From Bugula neritina (lineage: Eukaryota; Bryozoa; Gymnolaemata; Cheilostomatida; Bugulidae), in contig OZ037770.1 in NCBI GenBank assembly GCA_964035545.1, positions 13,720,642 to 13,784,641 of the forward strand: a stretch of DNA of 64,000 nt. Reading direction: 5' to 3'. Of this stretch, positions 37,263 to 49,284 are shown one piece after another. Numbering within the stretch: the first letter of the stretch is position 1; the number at the start of each line of letters is the position of its first letter. The notes beneath the pieces were generated by a model, which ran no database searches, was not told where the DNA came from, and was given only the letters and a program-made list of their open reading frames with translations. Position numbers and translations under genes: made by a program.

Positions 37263-39167
37263 TCATGGATCTGTTAAATTCAGACATTTTGTCCATATAT
37301 ATACATTCATAAGCCACAGCCAAGCCCTTCTTGTGACTTTGTGAGAACTGGACCCATGAGATGAGGTGGGAGCACTGTAGTAAAGAGCTTGTGAATCTTT
37401 ACTACAAAAAGTGATTGAAGAACCAAAACTACAAACACAAAAATGTAAACTGAAACGTACGCAAAGTATTTTCCGGAAACGCCTTCCAGTGATTCGTCCA
37501 CAGCCGCCCATATCTGAGTCTGTGCTCCCTGGAACTGCGTCAGAGTCACTAACTTGAAAGGAGTGAGAAAGATCTTGGGAACTGGCATGATATGTCGAGT
37601 AAAATCTGTGAAGATTATTCCGGGGTGAAGGGAATTCACTGTGATGTTCTCACCTGTAATACGGAAGGCAGTCTAGGAACTAGTGACATCTGGTGGCAAC
37701 TACAGACAGCTTAGCTTAGAGTAACCAACAGATGAACATTCTCTTTCCACTGAAAGCAAGGAATTATTTATCAGCTAATCCTTAGTTTACATTTCAAAAT
37801 CAACTGATGATAAAGGTGCTCTGAGTAGTTAAACACTCCCCAAAGCAACTGGGAAAAGGATCAGATGTTTAACGAACGATATTTAATACAAATATATTAA
37901 TATAATTTAAAATAAGCTAGCCGAAAGCACTTGCATACAAAACCTATGTACAGAATGTAAGCCAAAACATCGGTTACAATAATAAATTATAAAATACATC
38001 AAACAAATGCAGCCCTTTATCAAAATGCTACTTATCAAGATGTGTCTTTACAAGTGTGGAAATTTGCTTAAACCTGAAAATATTCCCCGAATTTATTATC
38101 TGATGAAAATGAGAGTTACAAGAACAAGCACTTACCAACCAGAAGTTTGCTGAGATGTCGACAGAAAAGAACGTTAGCGAGCTTACTCTGGCCGTAGGCA
38201 TGCCAGTGTTTCCCTCTCTACAGCACATGCAAACACGTGAGTGATGCACACACACAATATATTCATAATATATTAGTATACTAGTGTATATTATAGTATA
38301 ATATGCTATCAGAGAGTATAATATATAGTATAATATGCTATCAGAGAGTATAATATATAGTATAATATGCTATCAGAGAGTATAATATATAGTATTGCAA
38401 AAGGCACACACCTGCAGGCCGTCGTAGTCTAGATTGCCACTTCCCCAATGAGCTTTCGATGAGACAACAACTATACGAGACTTGAGAGATTCAGTTCCTG
38501 CCTTCCGCAGACAAGGCAAAAGCAATCGGATCAAATAGAAGTGACCTACATGACATATTAATCCGGCAATCAAATATTAAGGTATTATATGCCAGAGTAC
38601 AATTTACCATCTGAAATCTACCCTAGCAACAAGATTACCTTAGCAACAGAACAATAGATGTGTCAAATATTAAAAACAATATAACCTAACAATGTAAAGC
38701 TAATTGTTGTCCAGAAAATAATCTTATATGTTTTGCTGAGTCATGTCATCAAAAAGGTATGAATTAAGCTTCAACTGCACAACAATGAGCCAAAGGTAAA
38801 AAATATATGTAAGAGGTAAGAAAGCTGGGATAATTTTCAAGTAGAAAAACTAAAAGAATATTATGGTGAGAAAAATGAGACAGCGTTTCGGTGATAGAGC
38901 TAGGAACAGGAAATCTCACTCAGATGGTTGCATCCTAAATGCCACTCAATGTCATCTTCGGTCAGACTGTGGTGAAAGGCACCAAACCCAGCGTTGGCCA
39001 CTAGAATGTCTAGCGAGGAGTTTTCTGCAATCAAACAGAAAGTTAGAAACAGGAAGTAAAAACAGAATTATTATGACGAGTTATTTCATTAGACTATACC
39101 ACTTTTTTTAGTTCACTTATCCATGGAATATAATACATCTTATTGGATAGTTTCACTGGCCAGCACG

Positions 39168-39219
<52 letters not shown>

Positions 39220-40541
39220 GGGTATATTTATTTATTCAAGTATTTATATTTATATTTATGTAAAACATGCACACAAGTATGTTTAAAATTTGCCAATTTT
39301 CATTGCTCTCAACAAGTGGCAATTATTAGAAGGGGCAGACGATCTCCCAGTAAGTTAAATACCTTTCATGAACTCTTCAGCACATGCCTTGACTGATTGT
39401 AAAGAATTGAGATCAATTTTGATGAGTATTAACTTAGCCTCAGGATTCTTAGACAGGATATCCTGTCTGGCCTGTTCAGCTTTCTCCATGTTTCTACACG
39501 CCATGTACACAGTCGCTCCTAACAAACAACAATAATAAATAATAACACTAAACAACAATATTAATTAAACAATAATAGTAACATCAATTATTAAAATCAA
39601 TGTTAATAAAGGTAATAACACTAGAGAAAATTGTTTAATAAAATATTTAGGTTGCGTTAAAGTTCAAAAATACAATATTCACCTTTTCAAATTATTTCAT
39701 GTGTTAGATATTTATTATATCAAATAAATTTAGTATCATATTTACTAAATCAACGGCCAGTTGATGTAAACTGGAATAGCTGACTTCTAACAATAAAACT
39801 GAGCCTATAGTAATTGGAGTTAGCACAATCAGTATTCAGTACAGAAGGTTATAACACCACCAGGTTACACTATGAAGCAGTTACGATAATATTCGCTGCC
39901 ACTTAGACTACAGGCTGACCTCTTGCTGCCAAGTCTTCAGCCGTCACCTTCCCCAGCCCGGTATTGGCTCCGGTGATGAGCACGACCTTGCCGTTTAGAC
40001 GCCGCTTGCTCTTGCACACCGCCGGTTTGAACACCACTTGTCTAAACATGTCGGCAAATAATTCAGTCTCATGAAATTCCAGCAACAAAATGAAAACAGT
40101 ATTATGAAGCACAAAAATATTAATTTATAAAAGTTCTTACATGGAAAAGATAACATATTGAATGAAAACGGGCCTTAGAGTAAAACTCTAGCATGCATGT
40201 AAGAGTTGAAACAGGTTGATTTTTTTAAAATCTGCATGTTATTCACCTTGGAGTAGGAAAAATTATTACTAGCACTTTCTTAAATAAAAAAGAACAACCT
40301 GAAAGTTGCCCCTTCCATTATAAGTACAATTGAAACCCTGAATTTATACAGTATGAAATATTTACAGACAGTTTGGAGAACATGAAAATAATACAAGAGA
40401 CAAGTTGTTATAATTCTAAGGAAGTTATAGGGTAACTAATATAGCAATTGAGATTTGAGATGTTTATTACCTTAGAAAGATGAAAAGGGTGAAAGAACCA
40501 ACAGTTGTGGCAATAGCAGACAATATTGAGAGTCCAAACAT
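37263..40541 (-). CDS. Retinol dehydrogenase-like short-chain dehydrogenase (RDH11-14 type)
   Basis: NAD(P)-dependent reductase of the SDR7C-like family, which interconverts retinal or other lipid aldehydes and alcohols on ER or mitochondrial membranes. Eight minus-strand exons give 333 aa: 40541-40471, 40041-39920, 39518-39363, 39024-38920, 38545-38412, 38217-38136, 37653-37461, 37401-37263. A hydrophobic N-terminal anchor (LSILSAIATTVGSFTLFIFL) is followed by the cofactor motif TGANTGLG (residues ~45-52). NAG appears as ANAG, with NHLSHFYLIRLLLP after it. The active site shows VVSSKAHWG and YGQSK, and then NSLHPGIIFTDF and VSGKYFA. NHL is followed by Ser where the vertebrate RDHs have Gly. 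The last intron is only 59 bp (37402-37460). The ATG sits in an exon with a possible acceptor at 40577, so a 5' UTR exon may exist. RDH13/14 orthology cannot be settled here. Confidence 0.9.
38278..38396 (-). repeat. 32-bp repeat after the SDR exon 5 donor
   Basis: Three copies of AGAGAGTATAATATATAGTA plus TAATATGCTATC. On the minus strand they begin about 15 bases after the donor at 38411. Confidence 0.85.
39171..39213. repeat. (TA)n microsatellite
   Basis: About 21 uninterrupted TA units in an intron of the SDR gene. Confidence 0.97.
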
Positions 40542-40576
40542 GGTGAATTTTCCCAGATAGTTTCCAAAATTGTGAC

Positions 40577-41555
40577 CTGGCAAAATTAAATACCTAATTC
40601 AATAATTGAAAATATCTTTATATGATTATAAACTTAAAAACCAACATTAAAGTTTAAACTTAATATGACAAGCAATAGGCTAATTACAATACTAATACAG
40701 TAATAGTGATAGTAATACCAATACTATACAGCTATTAAAACTTATAATACTACTATTCCTGTATTAGTATTCATATTGACTATTGTCTATTGTATAAAAT
40801 TAAAATTAAATAGCGTGAGTTATACTTATACTAATAGTAATACTTATAGTTATAGTAAGTGTAACACTAACAGTAACTCATAGTTTAACTACAATTTAAA
40901 TTTAAATTATGGCTATTGGTATTACTACTGGCATCGTCATTACTATTAGTCTACTATTATAGCCAACAATAACACCTAGACAAAAATTCTAGTTTTCTAA
41001 AGCTGCAGAGCTTGCAGTTGCAGCTGGAAGTGGATCTGATCACATTTCAAAAAGCAATAGGAATAGATACTCATTGGTAATGATTTCCGCGACTAAAACA
41101 GTTTCAAAACAACAATATTATTTCGAAGCAATATCGACAATCTCCGAATGTATAAAAGCTAGAAAGCGCTGGTAACATTTCCATTTTGGTTATTTATTCA
41201 CGTTTCACTGTTTCTGGTTGAAAGTAATATTTAACCTCAAGTTACACTTACAGTTACAGTTACACATAGTTGACATGAATTAGTTTTAAAATTGGTTACA
41301 GAGACTAATCTTAACATTGTTTTTCTAGCTACATTTTCTATTGCTGTAGATCAAGATGCATTAGTATAAAAAGTGCGAAACTTTTGAATAACTAACATAA
41401 AGACATTCATAAAGTTGAAGTCAAACTCAAAGTTGAACATACAAAATTAAAATATTTTAAATGAGACCTTCTCCAACTTCAAGTAAAATAACTTACTCTT
41501 ACTCATAGTCTCAGTAAGCTATTTGTTTTTGACTTTGAGTATTTAATTTAGCAAA
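40577..41555. promoter_or_regulatory. Divergent SDR-BORCS5 intergenic region
   Basis: The two genes are head to head, about 1 kb apart between start codons, so both promoters should lie here. No TATA box stands out. 40690-40950 is a cryptic AGTAATA/TATAGTTA repeat like those at 480-1200 and 16500-17100. Confidence 0.5.
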
Positions 41556-44500
41556 ATGCTTAATTGGCTTCGGGGAAAAGTTTCTAGAGACTCACCGGTC
41601 TCAGTTTCAAGTGCATCTCGTGATTCGTATGATCATTCCATTCAACAACCACAGGCTCAGCAATATGACAATTTGAACTCAACAAATGGTAATATGAATA
41701 TAAATAATAATATGCAAATTTAACTGATAGCTAACATTGAAATTTAATATTTTTCTGCCTAATATTAAATATTATTAGTGAAGACTTAGATTATCATTGT
41801 GGTTATACTTATCTATTATCAAATTGAAATTCAATGGGTTGATGGCAATCACAATGCTAAAAGTAAATAAAGGATTGTCATTATGATTATCGTCATGGTC
41901 ATATTTTGATTTTAATTTATAAAATCAAGTATAATTGAATGGCTAAGCTTAGTCATAGTAATAATTTAGTAGTAGTTTTATGTCTAGACGCAAGTCTTAG
42001 TAATACTAATAGTAATAGTAGTTATACTTATTGTGAAAAATACTTAAAGCTATTCTTATACTCATAGTCATAGGCCATAGCTCAATGTTAAAATTTGTGA
42101 AAATAAAATATATAAAAGAGTGATCCAGAATTTGAGGGCATAAATTGAAACATTAGTATATAAATTTGTGAGCCCATCCCATAGATCATTGCTATGTAGT
42201 TATAAAAGTGTGTAAATGAATAATTATGAGCATCATAACTGAGTGAGGTATAACTATAAGTAATTTCTGACACTTTTGTTGATTTTTCAGTATTTTCTGT
42301 TGTGGAGTTGCTTCACCATTTTTAACTGCTGTAGGAACCTGTCTGTTACAGATGATTTGGAGTCGCCCTCTACTGGAAGGAACACTCTGGTTGTTGTCCG
42401 AGAAGGTGCCGTACCAAAAATGACTCTGGAGTCTAACGAGCTTCAGTTACTGCAGGATATACCAGAATTCAAGGTATTTCCACTTCCTTCTGCCGGTCTG
42501 CAATGTAAAATGTCTGGCACAGGGAGGCTCTATTTTTCAAACTCTCTTTGAAATCATTCATCTGAAAGTTTAAAGTTGTTACTTTGAGCCAGAAGTAATT
42601 ATAATCTGGTTTCAACATTCATGTCTTTACAGGTCAAGTTTGGCAGTTGTGGAGAAAAATGGTTAAAATTACAATAAAATACACATTCCGTGTTTTTTAA
42701 ATCTTTTTTGGATTAAATGATTGAGATCTAAATTAAAATTTTTCCACTTTGAGTTAGGATATAGTTATTTTAAATAGATTTGCTAAAATAGAAATTCTTC
42801 TAAAACATTTTTTATCTAGCTGCTTTTTCATTTTTGTTGTTGTTAGATTGATGTAAGTTATTCCGAGTCGTATATTGGGTTGGTCTGGAAATACATGCAA
42901 AGTTTCTTGAGCATGAAAACTCAATTTTTGTCATGCAAATGATCTCTTTACACTATTGATTGAGTGAAGCATGCATTTTGACAAAGTGCTATTGAAGAAG
43001 GAGTGTGATGCAGTGAAAAATAAAAGATATCTTTGAATTCGGTTTGTGTTCAGTAGTTATTTTTGTGAATTTTTTATAACACCTATTGATACTGGATGTC
43101 CACTGTTTGGCAGCTTTCTTACTTGTCAAGTATTATTATTGTTCTTAGGAATAACTCACATGTTGAACAGCATTCTGCTCCTTGGGCACTGAAAGTTTTC
43201 AAAATACAAACAGGAGAAGATAATTCTTTTTTATGTTGGAAAACCATACCTTTGTGTATCAATAAATGTGATAAAATGCATCGGAAGAGTATTTTTCATC
43301 TTTATTGTTTATGTTTAGATGTACAAAATTATTTATAGGTAAACTAATTAGGTCATAATTTTAATAAAATTTCTCAGTTTTGAGTTTAAAGTATAGTAAT
43401 ATTGTAGTATAGTAATATTGTAGTATAGTAATATTGTAGTATAGTAATATTGTAGTATAGTAATATTGTAGTGTAGTAATATTGTAGTGTAGTAATATTG
43501 TAGTATAGTAATATTGTAGTATAGTAATATTGTAGTACAGTAATATTGTAGTACAGTAATATTGTAGTATAGTAATATTGTAGTATAGTAATATTGTAGT
43601 ATAAATGATATTACAGCCTTTATTGAGTGAATCCGGGAGTCATGGGCTGGAAAACTGTCTGGATGCAAAGTCCCTATTGGCTATGGCCAAGATATATCAA
43701 GAGCATTTGCACCAATCAGCTGAGAGTGTTAGCGTTGAGCAAACTCAAATCACAAGCAGACTTAAGGAGGTGCGAGTTCTTTTTTCCACCCCTCCCTGTG
43801 TAGAGTTTTGAGTCTTCTACATTGCCGCTTCTCTGCTAATATAGTTTTTGATTTTATCTGCATTTGTTTACTCAGGAAAGCTTTGTATGCATGTGCATTT
43901 CTTCTTTAATATATAAAACCATCGTGTGTTGTCATTTCAATACTGATTTCTTGGTGGTGACAAGTGAAGCGTGATAATCAAAAGGATTTCTATAAATATA
44001 ATTGGTCATGTTTAACTTTCATATGTCTTATACTGATCTTTGAAATCATTAAAACTAAACTATATTCATAATGATAAACAGAATCGGCATTTTATTGAAA
44101 TCCTGCCACTATTATATGAAACAAAAAGTACCAATAATACAATCAAAGTTTTCAAGAGCATTCTAATCTCCAGTCTCGTCTATTTTCCTACTTGTGAAGT
44201 GATTATTAAACACTTGACAATTGAAGACGTCTTATTAGATATGTATTAGAATCTTCATATATTGTGTCTCATAGACTGTAAAATATCCGATATTTAATTA
44301 TTGTCTGGTGATGAGTGTAGATTAGTTTGTTGAGTAAAATAATTGTCTTTAAACCCGTCTCAGTCTGAAGAGCTTGTGAAATTATAAATTATATTCTATT
44401 TTTCAGCACTCAATAACATATTAACATTTCACACCTTTACTTACTACCCTGTTGTATGTGCATTTCATTAATTTATCGTTATAAATATGATATTTGAAAT

Positions 44501-45165
44501 ATATTTTATTATATCATTTTATATGTTATCATGTTACTTCTTTGAGTATTCAGTGAAGGCCATTGGAGTTTAATTCTTGCTTTTCAGTTAGTCATCATTG
44601 TAATATAACAAGTTGACACATGGCTGATACAGCTGTCAAAATATTCTGTTTATTGCAGGTTGACATGACCATCAAAGTGCTCTGTTTATTGCAGGTTGAC
44701 ATGACCATCAAGGTGCTCTGTTTATTACAGGTTGACATGACCATCAAGGTGCTCTGTTTATTACAGGTTGACATGACCATCAAGGTGCTCTGTTTATTGC
44801 AGGTTGACATGACCATCAAGGTGCTCTGTTTATTACAGGTTGACATGACCATTAAGGTGCTCTGTTTATTACAGGTTGACATGACCATCAAGGTGCTCTG
44901 TTTATTGCAGGTTGACATGACCATCAAGGTGCTCTGTTTATTGCAGGTTGACATGACCATCAAGGTGCTCATGGATAGGCTATCAGAGAGGCAAAAGTCG
45001 TATGCAAAGGCAGCTGAACAAATTCGCAAGACGTCAGATATTACTCAGTCCCTGAAGAAACTTCGAACTAATGTGAGAGAAACGGAAGAAATGCTAAAAT
45101 TGCTCAATAATCAACTTCCCCCTTCATTACAGCTGAAACCTTTTAGTTTTGTGGAAGGAGATTGA
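41556..45165 (+). CDS. BORCS5: BLOC-1-related complex subunit 5
   Basis: BORCS5 (LOH12CR1, myrlysin) is the subunit that anchors BORC on lysosomes and recruits ARL8 and kinesin for outward transport. Four exons (41556-41688, 42352-42473, 43617-43769, 44947-45165) give 208 aa (human 196). Recognisable blocks are NTLVVVREGAVPK, LQLLQDIPEFK, MAKIYQEHLHQSAESVS, RLSERQKSYAKAAEQIRK and LNNQLPPSLQLKPFSF, matching human VVVAQG, LQEIPTF, LCLRYQDHLHQCAEAVA, QERQKRYAKYAEQIQK and LNSMLPEGERLEPFS. The C-terminal half is a coiled coil. This model starts MLNWLRGK and lacks the Gly2 that is myristoylated in vertebrates. A possible acceptor (tttag|CAAAATG, at 41551) leaves room for an upstream exon. The last acceptor lies in a 9-copy array (see 44659-44970). 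AATAAA is at 45264. Confidence 0.93.
43388..43604 (+). repeat. 16-bp minisatellite before BORCS5 exon 3
   Basis: About 13-14 copies of AGTATAGTAATATTGT (a few with GTGTAG or GTACAG) end 12 bases before the acceptor gatattacag at 43616. Confidence 0.93.
44659..44970 (+). repeat. BORCS5: 36-bp in-frame array of BORCS5 3' splice sites
   Basis: Units begin at 44659, 44695, 44731, 44767, 44803, 44839, 44875, 44911 and 44947. Each is GTTGACATGACCATCAAGGT + GCTC (the first 24 bases of exon 4) followed by tgtttattgcag or tgtttattacag. Nine acceptors, including one before the first unit, are therefore almost identical. The unit is 12 codons (VDMTIKVLCLLQ) with no stop, so any acceptor keeps the BORCS5 frame. 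Confidence 0.95.
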
Positions 45166-47320
45166 TAGTTTTCATTATTAATGTGTAATATTGTTGTGAA
45201 GATCTTTATATTTGACACTTTTGATAATGGTGAAGCTACTACGTTTTGTTGGTTAGCTGGCCAAATAAAATAGTTTATTATTATTTTTATCATTTTTGTT
45301 ATTACTATTTATTATTAGTAGTACTACTCTCTCCAATTATCCAGCAGTTATTTGTGATTTGTTTTCATCACTTCTTTGTTTACTCTGATGGGCGAAGTTC
45401 ACAACTGCATGTATGACAAAAATACACAATAGTCTTATAAATATTGTAGTTGCTTACGTCTAGAATTAATATATTTCTATCTTCTGAAGAATTGTATTTG
45501 GTGATGTTGTCACTCTCCAATATGTTGCAATGTTTTGCCACTAATATAATCACATCTTTTATTATTATTCATAATATAAATCATTATATAATGTTACATA
45601 ATGCTGAGGTTCCCATACTATTTTTTCATATTATTAGAAATACATGGATTTGTATTATTTTCCCATCATGATCCTTTCTTTTCTCACTCATCTCAATCAC
45701 TGCGAGAAAACTTGATTTATGGATTCAATAGTAATGACTGTAACCTTTTATTTGAGAGAAAAGGAATCAAGTAGGGCCAGCAAATGTGCTAGCATAATAT
45801 GAAATGTGTATCATTAAAACTATAATTGTGAATAATATAAATTATGGTAGTGATGGTAATTCAATATAGTTTGTCACATAGCGATTGGTATTATCTCTGA
45901 AAAATCTCACAGTTAGGCAATTACATATACAAGAGATTATTTTTTACATATGGGTGCTTAAGAAATAAATAGAAACCTTGCCAATATCACGGCTTATTGC
46001 GATAAATACATCAATATTTCTATTATACATAGAAGGTCTGATATTATAGTAAATACTGACGCACCTTACATAGTAAATTGGTTGCAGTCCTATGAGAGTG
46101 ATTACATAGCAAACTGGGTCAATAAAATACCACCCTCTGCAGTGCTTACAAAATCTACACAAGCCCCCATGGCTTCTGTTGAAAAGCTTCATTTGGATGT
46201 GTCTCAGTTATTCCAGCTATTAGGTATGAATGACCTCCCCAAACATATTGCATCATCAAGCTGCAGCATGTGTTTGGGCTGTTATAGTATAATATATCAT
46301 CGTTTTATTAATTTCTTTTTTATATTATTGCAACAATTACATTACATTATTTAAATTTATTGTATGATACACACTGCATAGCAATATACAGTAGTTACCT
46401 ATGAAAAACACGTAAGAACATTTTTAACTTCATTAGAAATATTATTGTCTCATCCAAATTTGGCACAATATACCATAATTGCAGCTCCTTATAATATGCA
46501 TGTCATTTATAGAAGTAAGTGTAAGAAGGTTCAAACTTCACTATAGCATAATTAATGTTTACTGCAAGTTGTTAAAATTTAACTCATAGTTTTTTCTGAT
46601 GGGAAATTTCAAATTGTCATTTTATATTTAACATTGAAAAAGATATTTCTACAATATTTTTATAAATTGAAATTTCACCGTCCTGCATACATACACAGCA
46701 CACGGCACACATATATTATATCACTGAATATATATTTCAGTATACAGGTTGTATTCCCAAAGAACTTGGTGGGTGGCAACAAAACAAATAATAACCCTTT
46801 CACTTGCCAATTTCTTAAATAGTTTCCAATTCAAACATTTTCAATAAAAAGAATAATTTCAATGAACAAATCATTCAGAGGGTTTGTAAGCAATAAGGAA
46901 TTATAATTAGTAACAAAACAAACTATTTTAATGACAACACTGCATGTGCCCCAACTCAGCAAAATCTGCTCTATGTAGATGAAGTTTTAGAGTTGGGAAG
47001 TTATGCAATTATAAAGATAAATTTGCTTTAAATATTGCTATAACTCATTCTTTATCTAACTGCGTAAATAATTTATAAATTAGGAGCTCTTTTTTGAGTT
47101 TTATGCTTAATGGTTGTCAATTTATTATAATAATTCTTTTATTTATTCCATCAGGTGTATTATTTTGTTTGTGTCACTTAGCAACATTGCATAACCAATA
47201 TATAAATAGAAATGAAAATAAGCCCCAAGTGATCCCATAAACAAGTGATGACATCATTAAATCATCCAATAGAAATTATATTTAGCAATAATAGATTCCC
47301 CCCAACATTGAGAGAGGCTG
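45166..47320. other. BORCS5 3' UTR and intergenic region
   Basis: AATAAA at 45264 ends BORCS5 about 100 bases after its stop. The rest is AT-rich with one coding-like block at 46088-46223, listed separately. Confidence 0.5.
46088..46223 (+). other. Orphan exon-like open block
   Basis: A 136-base open block is framed by an acceptor (attggttgcag) and a donor (TTAG|gtatga). It reads SYESDYIANWVNKIPPSAVL and continues to DVSQLFQLL with balanced codon use, unlike the surrounding AT-rich DNA. No partner exon or protein family was recognised. It may be an exon of an unrecognised gene, an old exon remnant, or chance. Confidence 0.25.
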
Positions 47321-47328
47321 TATATAAG
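47321..47328 (+). promoter_or_regulatory. TATA box of the neuropeptide gene
   Basis: TATATAAG lies 93 bases before the ATG, in the right place for a start site near 47350. It is the only clean TATA box seen before a gene in this window, fitting a tissue-specific gene. Confidence 0.65.
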
Positions 47329-47413
47329 AAGTTGTGAAGGGATGCAGTTCTCATTCATTCTCATCTACCAGCAACTTACCGAATAGTTATCACTACGACT
47401 TGCCGAGTTCAAA

Positions 47414-48934
47414 ATGGTGTCAACTGCTACGATACAACTAATCATCGCTGCCGCAGTATTGTCAACCATGTTCTCTTCTTCCTATGCAGTACCTTTTCCC
47501 TCTGTGAGTATACCGTATTTCATAAAATTGTGTAGCAAAAATTATTGTCTAATTTTATTGCTGAAAATCTTAGCTTTATACGCTACTTTATTATGTTAGT
47601 TAGTAGAAAAATAATTTGCTGATTTATTTTGTTTTACAGAGAGTGTCATATGGATGGGGTAAAAGGTCACCCTTAGATTGTAAGCATAATTGAATTAAAC
47701 TAAACTAGTTGATAGTATACTGTTTATATATAACTCATTATGTATATATTATACACTTTAATTTGTGGTGAATTAAGTTTTTGCTAAATAATATTATAAA
47801 ACCTTAATTTATTTATTTCAAATTTTAAAGTACATTTTGCTAAACGAATCATTGTTTGAAAAATTCAATTTATTTCTATTTTTAAGCAGCAGAAAATGTG
47901 TCTCCACTCTTATCAAGAGTGTCACAAGGAGGAAAAATTGGCACAAATATGGATGCCCTGACCGCATCAGGTCAGCCATCCTGCGTGCAGATTCTAAACT
48001 TGATAAATCACCATCTAAACAAAGTCGTTGAGGTAAGACAATTCCCGCAATTGGTCTGTTTGCTCTATTGAAATTTGTAAAACTCGTAAAGCCTAAGCAC
48101 ACTCTAATAATTAGTAACTTCTAGAAAAATTAAGTTTTTTATTCTAAAATAATTGTAGTTAGTTATTACCGTATGATACGATAACAATAATGATGCATAA
48201 GTTCATTCATTTCTTCACATCTATAAGCAACTGTTTCATATTTCACTAAGCTGTGCAAGGAAACCACATGGGAGCAGTTTATGTTCTGTTGGAAATATAA
48301 ATAGCTCACTTTTTAATAGCTTGTAAAATTAAACTGTGTTAAACATGTGGAACATATACTTGAAGCATGTTGATGCTAGGCACAGTGTTTTTTAAACTGT
48401 GGCATGGTGTGGATCACTAGCATTACATAGTTTTAACATATTGTAGCATTGTGTAGCCATAACATTGCATAGCACACACTGGAATCATTAAAAAAGTCAT
48501 TTAGTAAAAAAAACACAACTCTTTAAACATTTCTTTTTCACTTGAAGCTCTGGGCAATGGAAAAATTTTATGTCAAAAAGTTGATATTGATGGCAAGATT
48601 TTTTATTACCTCCATCTCTCATATTATTTTGATATTCATCAACTACAATATTCATTTATATTACGTATTCCATATGTTGTGTTTATTTATGCATAGTGCA
48701 TACTGGCCATTGAATATATTTGTTCTAGCTTATATTTGTACCGCTATATTTATTACCGCATTCATCTATTACTTTAAAATTTAAATATTTTATATGTGCT
48801 ACATTCTGTCTTCTATATTTATTTATTCTTATTACATTTGTTATATAATGCAGTATTGTATGTTATATTTACTATTATTATATTTTTTATTTTTTCAGTA
48901 TGAGATGATGAGTGAAAATATGTGCATGAAGTAA
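47414..48934 (+). CDS. Amidated neuropeptide precursor, single copy
   Basis: Four exons (47414-47503, 47640-47679, 47890-48032, 48899-48934) encode a 102-aa secreted precursor. Residues 1-25 are a signal peptide (core IQLIIAAAVLSTMF, likely cleavage after SSYA). The predicted peptide VPFPSRVSYGW follows directly and is bounded by GKR, the amidation plus dibasic signal. A shorter form, VSYGWamide, could arise by cleavage after the single Arg. The remainder has two cysteines (PSCVQ and NMCMK, in the C-terminal third), an arrangement also seen behind the peptide in AKH, RYamide/luqin and SIFamide precursors. The peptide itself matches none of the families I know. The exon 3 acceptor is a CAGCAG tandem (47884-47892) that can include or skip one Ala. 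AATAAA is at 49115. Confidence 0.8.
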
Positions 48935-49114
48935 CCAATAAGAAGAAACCTTGACATTCGACCTATCTACCAGAAGAGCGAACTTTGACCTACCTAATAC
49001 ACCAAATGAGTGACTTATGTTATTAACCTTACTATGCTGAATGATCATGCAGAAATATAAATAATTATATTATGGTTTACATAACTTATATATTGTACAA
49101 GTTTGTCAAGACTC

Positions 49115-49129
49115 AATAAACTATTTATT
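49115..49129. terminator. Back-to-back polyadenylation signals of convergent genes
   Basis: AATAAA on the plus strand at 49115-49120 would serve the neuropeptide gene. TTTATT at 49124-49129 reads AATAAA on the minus strand and would serve SUPT3H, placing the 16-bp minisatellite inside the SUPT3H 3' UTR. Confidence 0.55.
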
Positions 49130-49284
49130 TAAAATGGTTTCGAATGGTGACAATTGACAAACATTACACAAACATAAGCATACTAAGGGAAAACATAGTT
49201 TTTCACTTTATACAAGAAATCATCTTACACAGATGTATTTAGCAATGCTTCTTATAACAAAAAAGATACAGTAGAGTAAGAATT

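Noticed and set aside
43348-43668. Minus-strand Tyr/Ile/Leu repeat frame
   Set aside because: Translation of the 16-bp intron array.
44659-44970. CRISPR-like regular array
   Set aside because: Units are contiguous with no spacers, and the genome is eukaryotic.
44595-45029. Minus-strand frame with STLMVMSTCNKQ repeats
   Set aside because: Antisense of the BORCS5 36-bp array; 36 being a multiple of three keeps all frames open.
44947-45165. NUP88 C-terminal coiled coil
   Set aside because: First guess from the coiled coil; the upstream exons and the PPSLQLKPFSF end match BORCS5 far better.
47640-47679. GnRH or AKH identity for the peptide (SYGW resembles part of GnRH)
   Set aside because: No N-terminal Gln, and the flanking residues and length do not fit either family.
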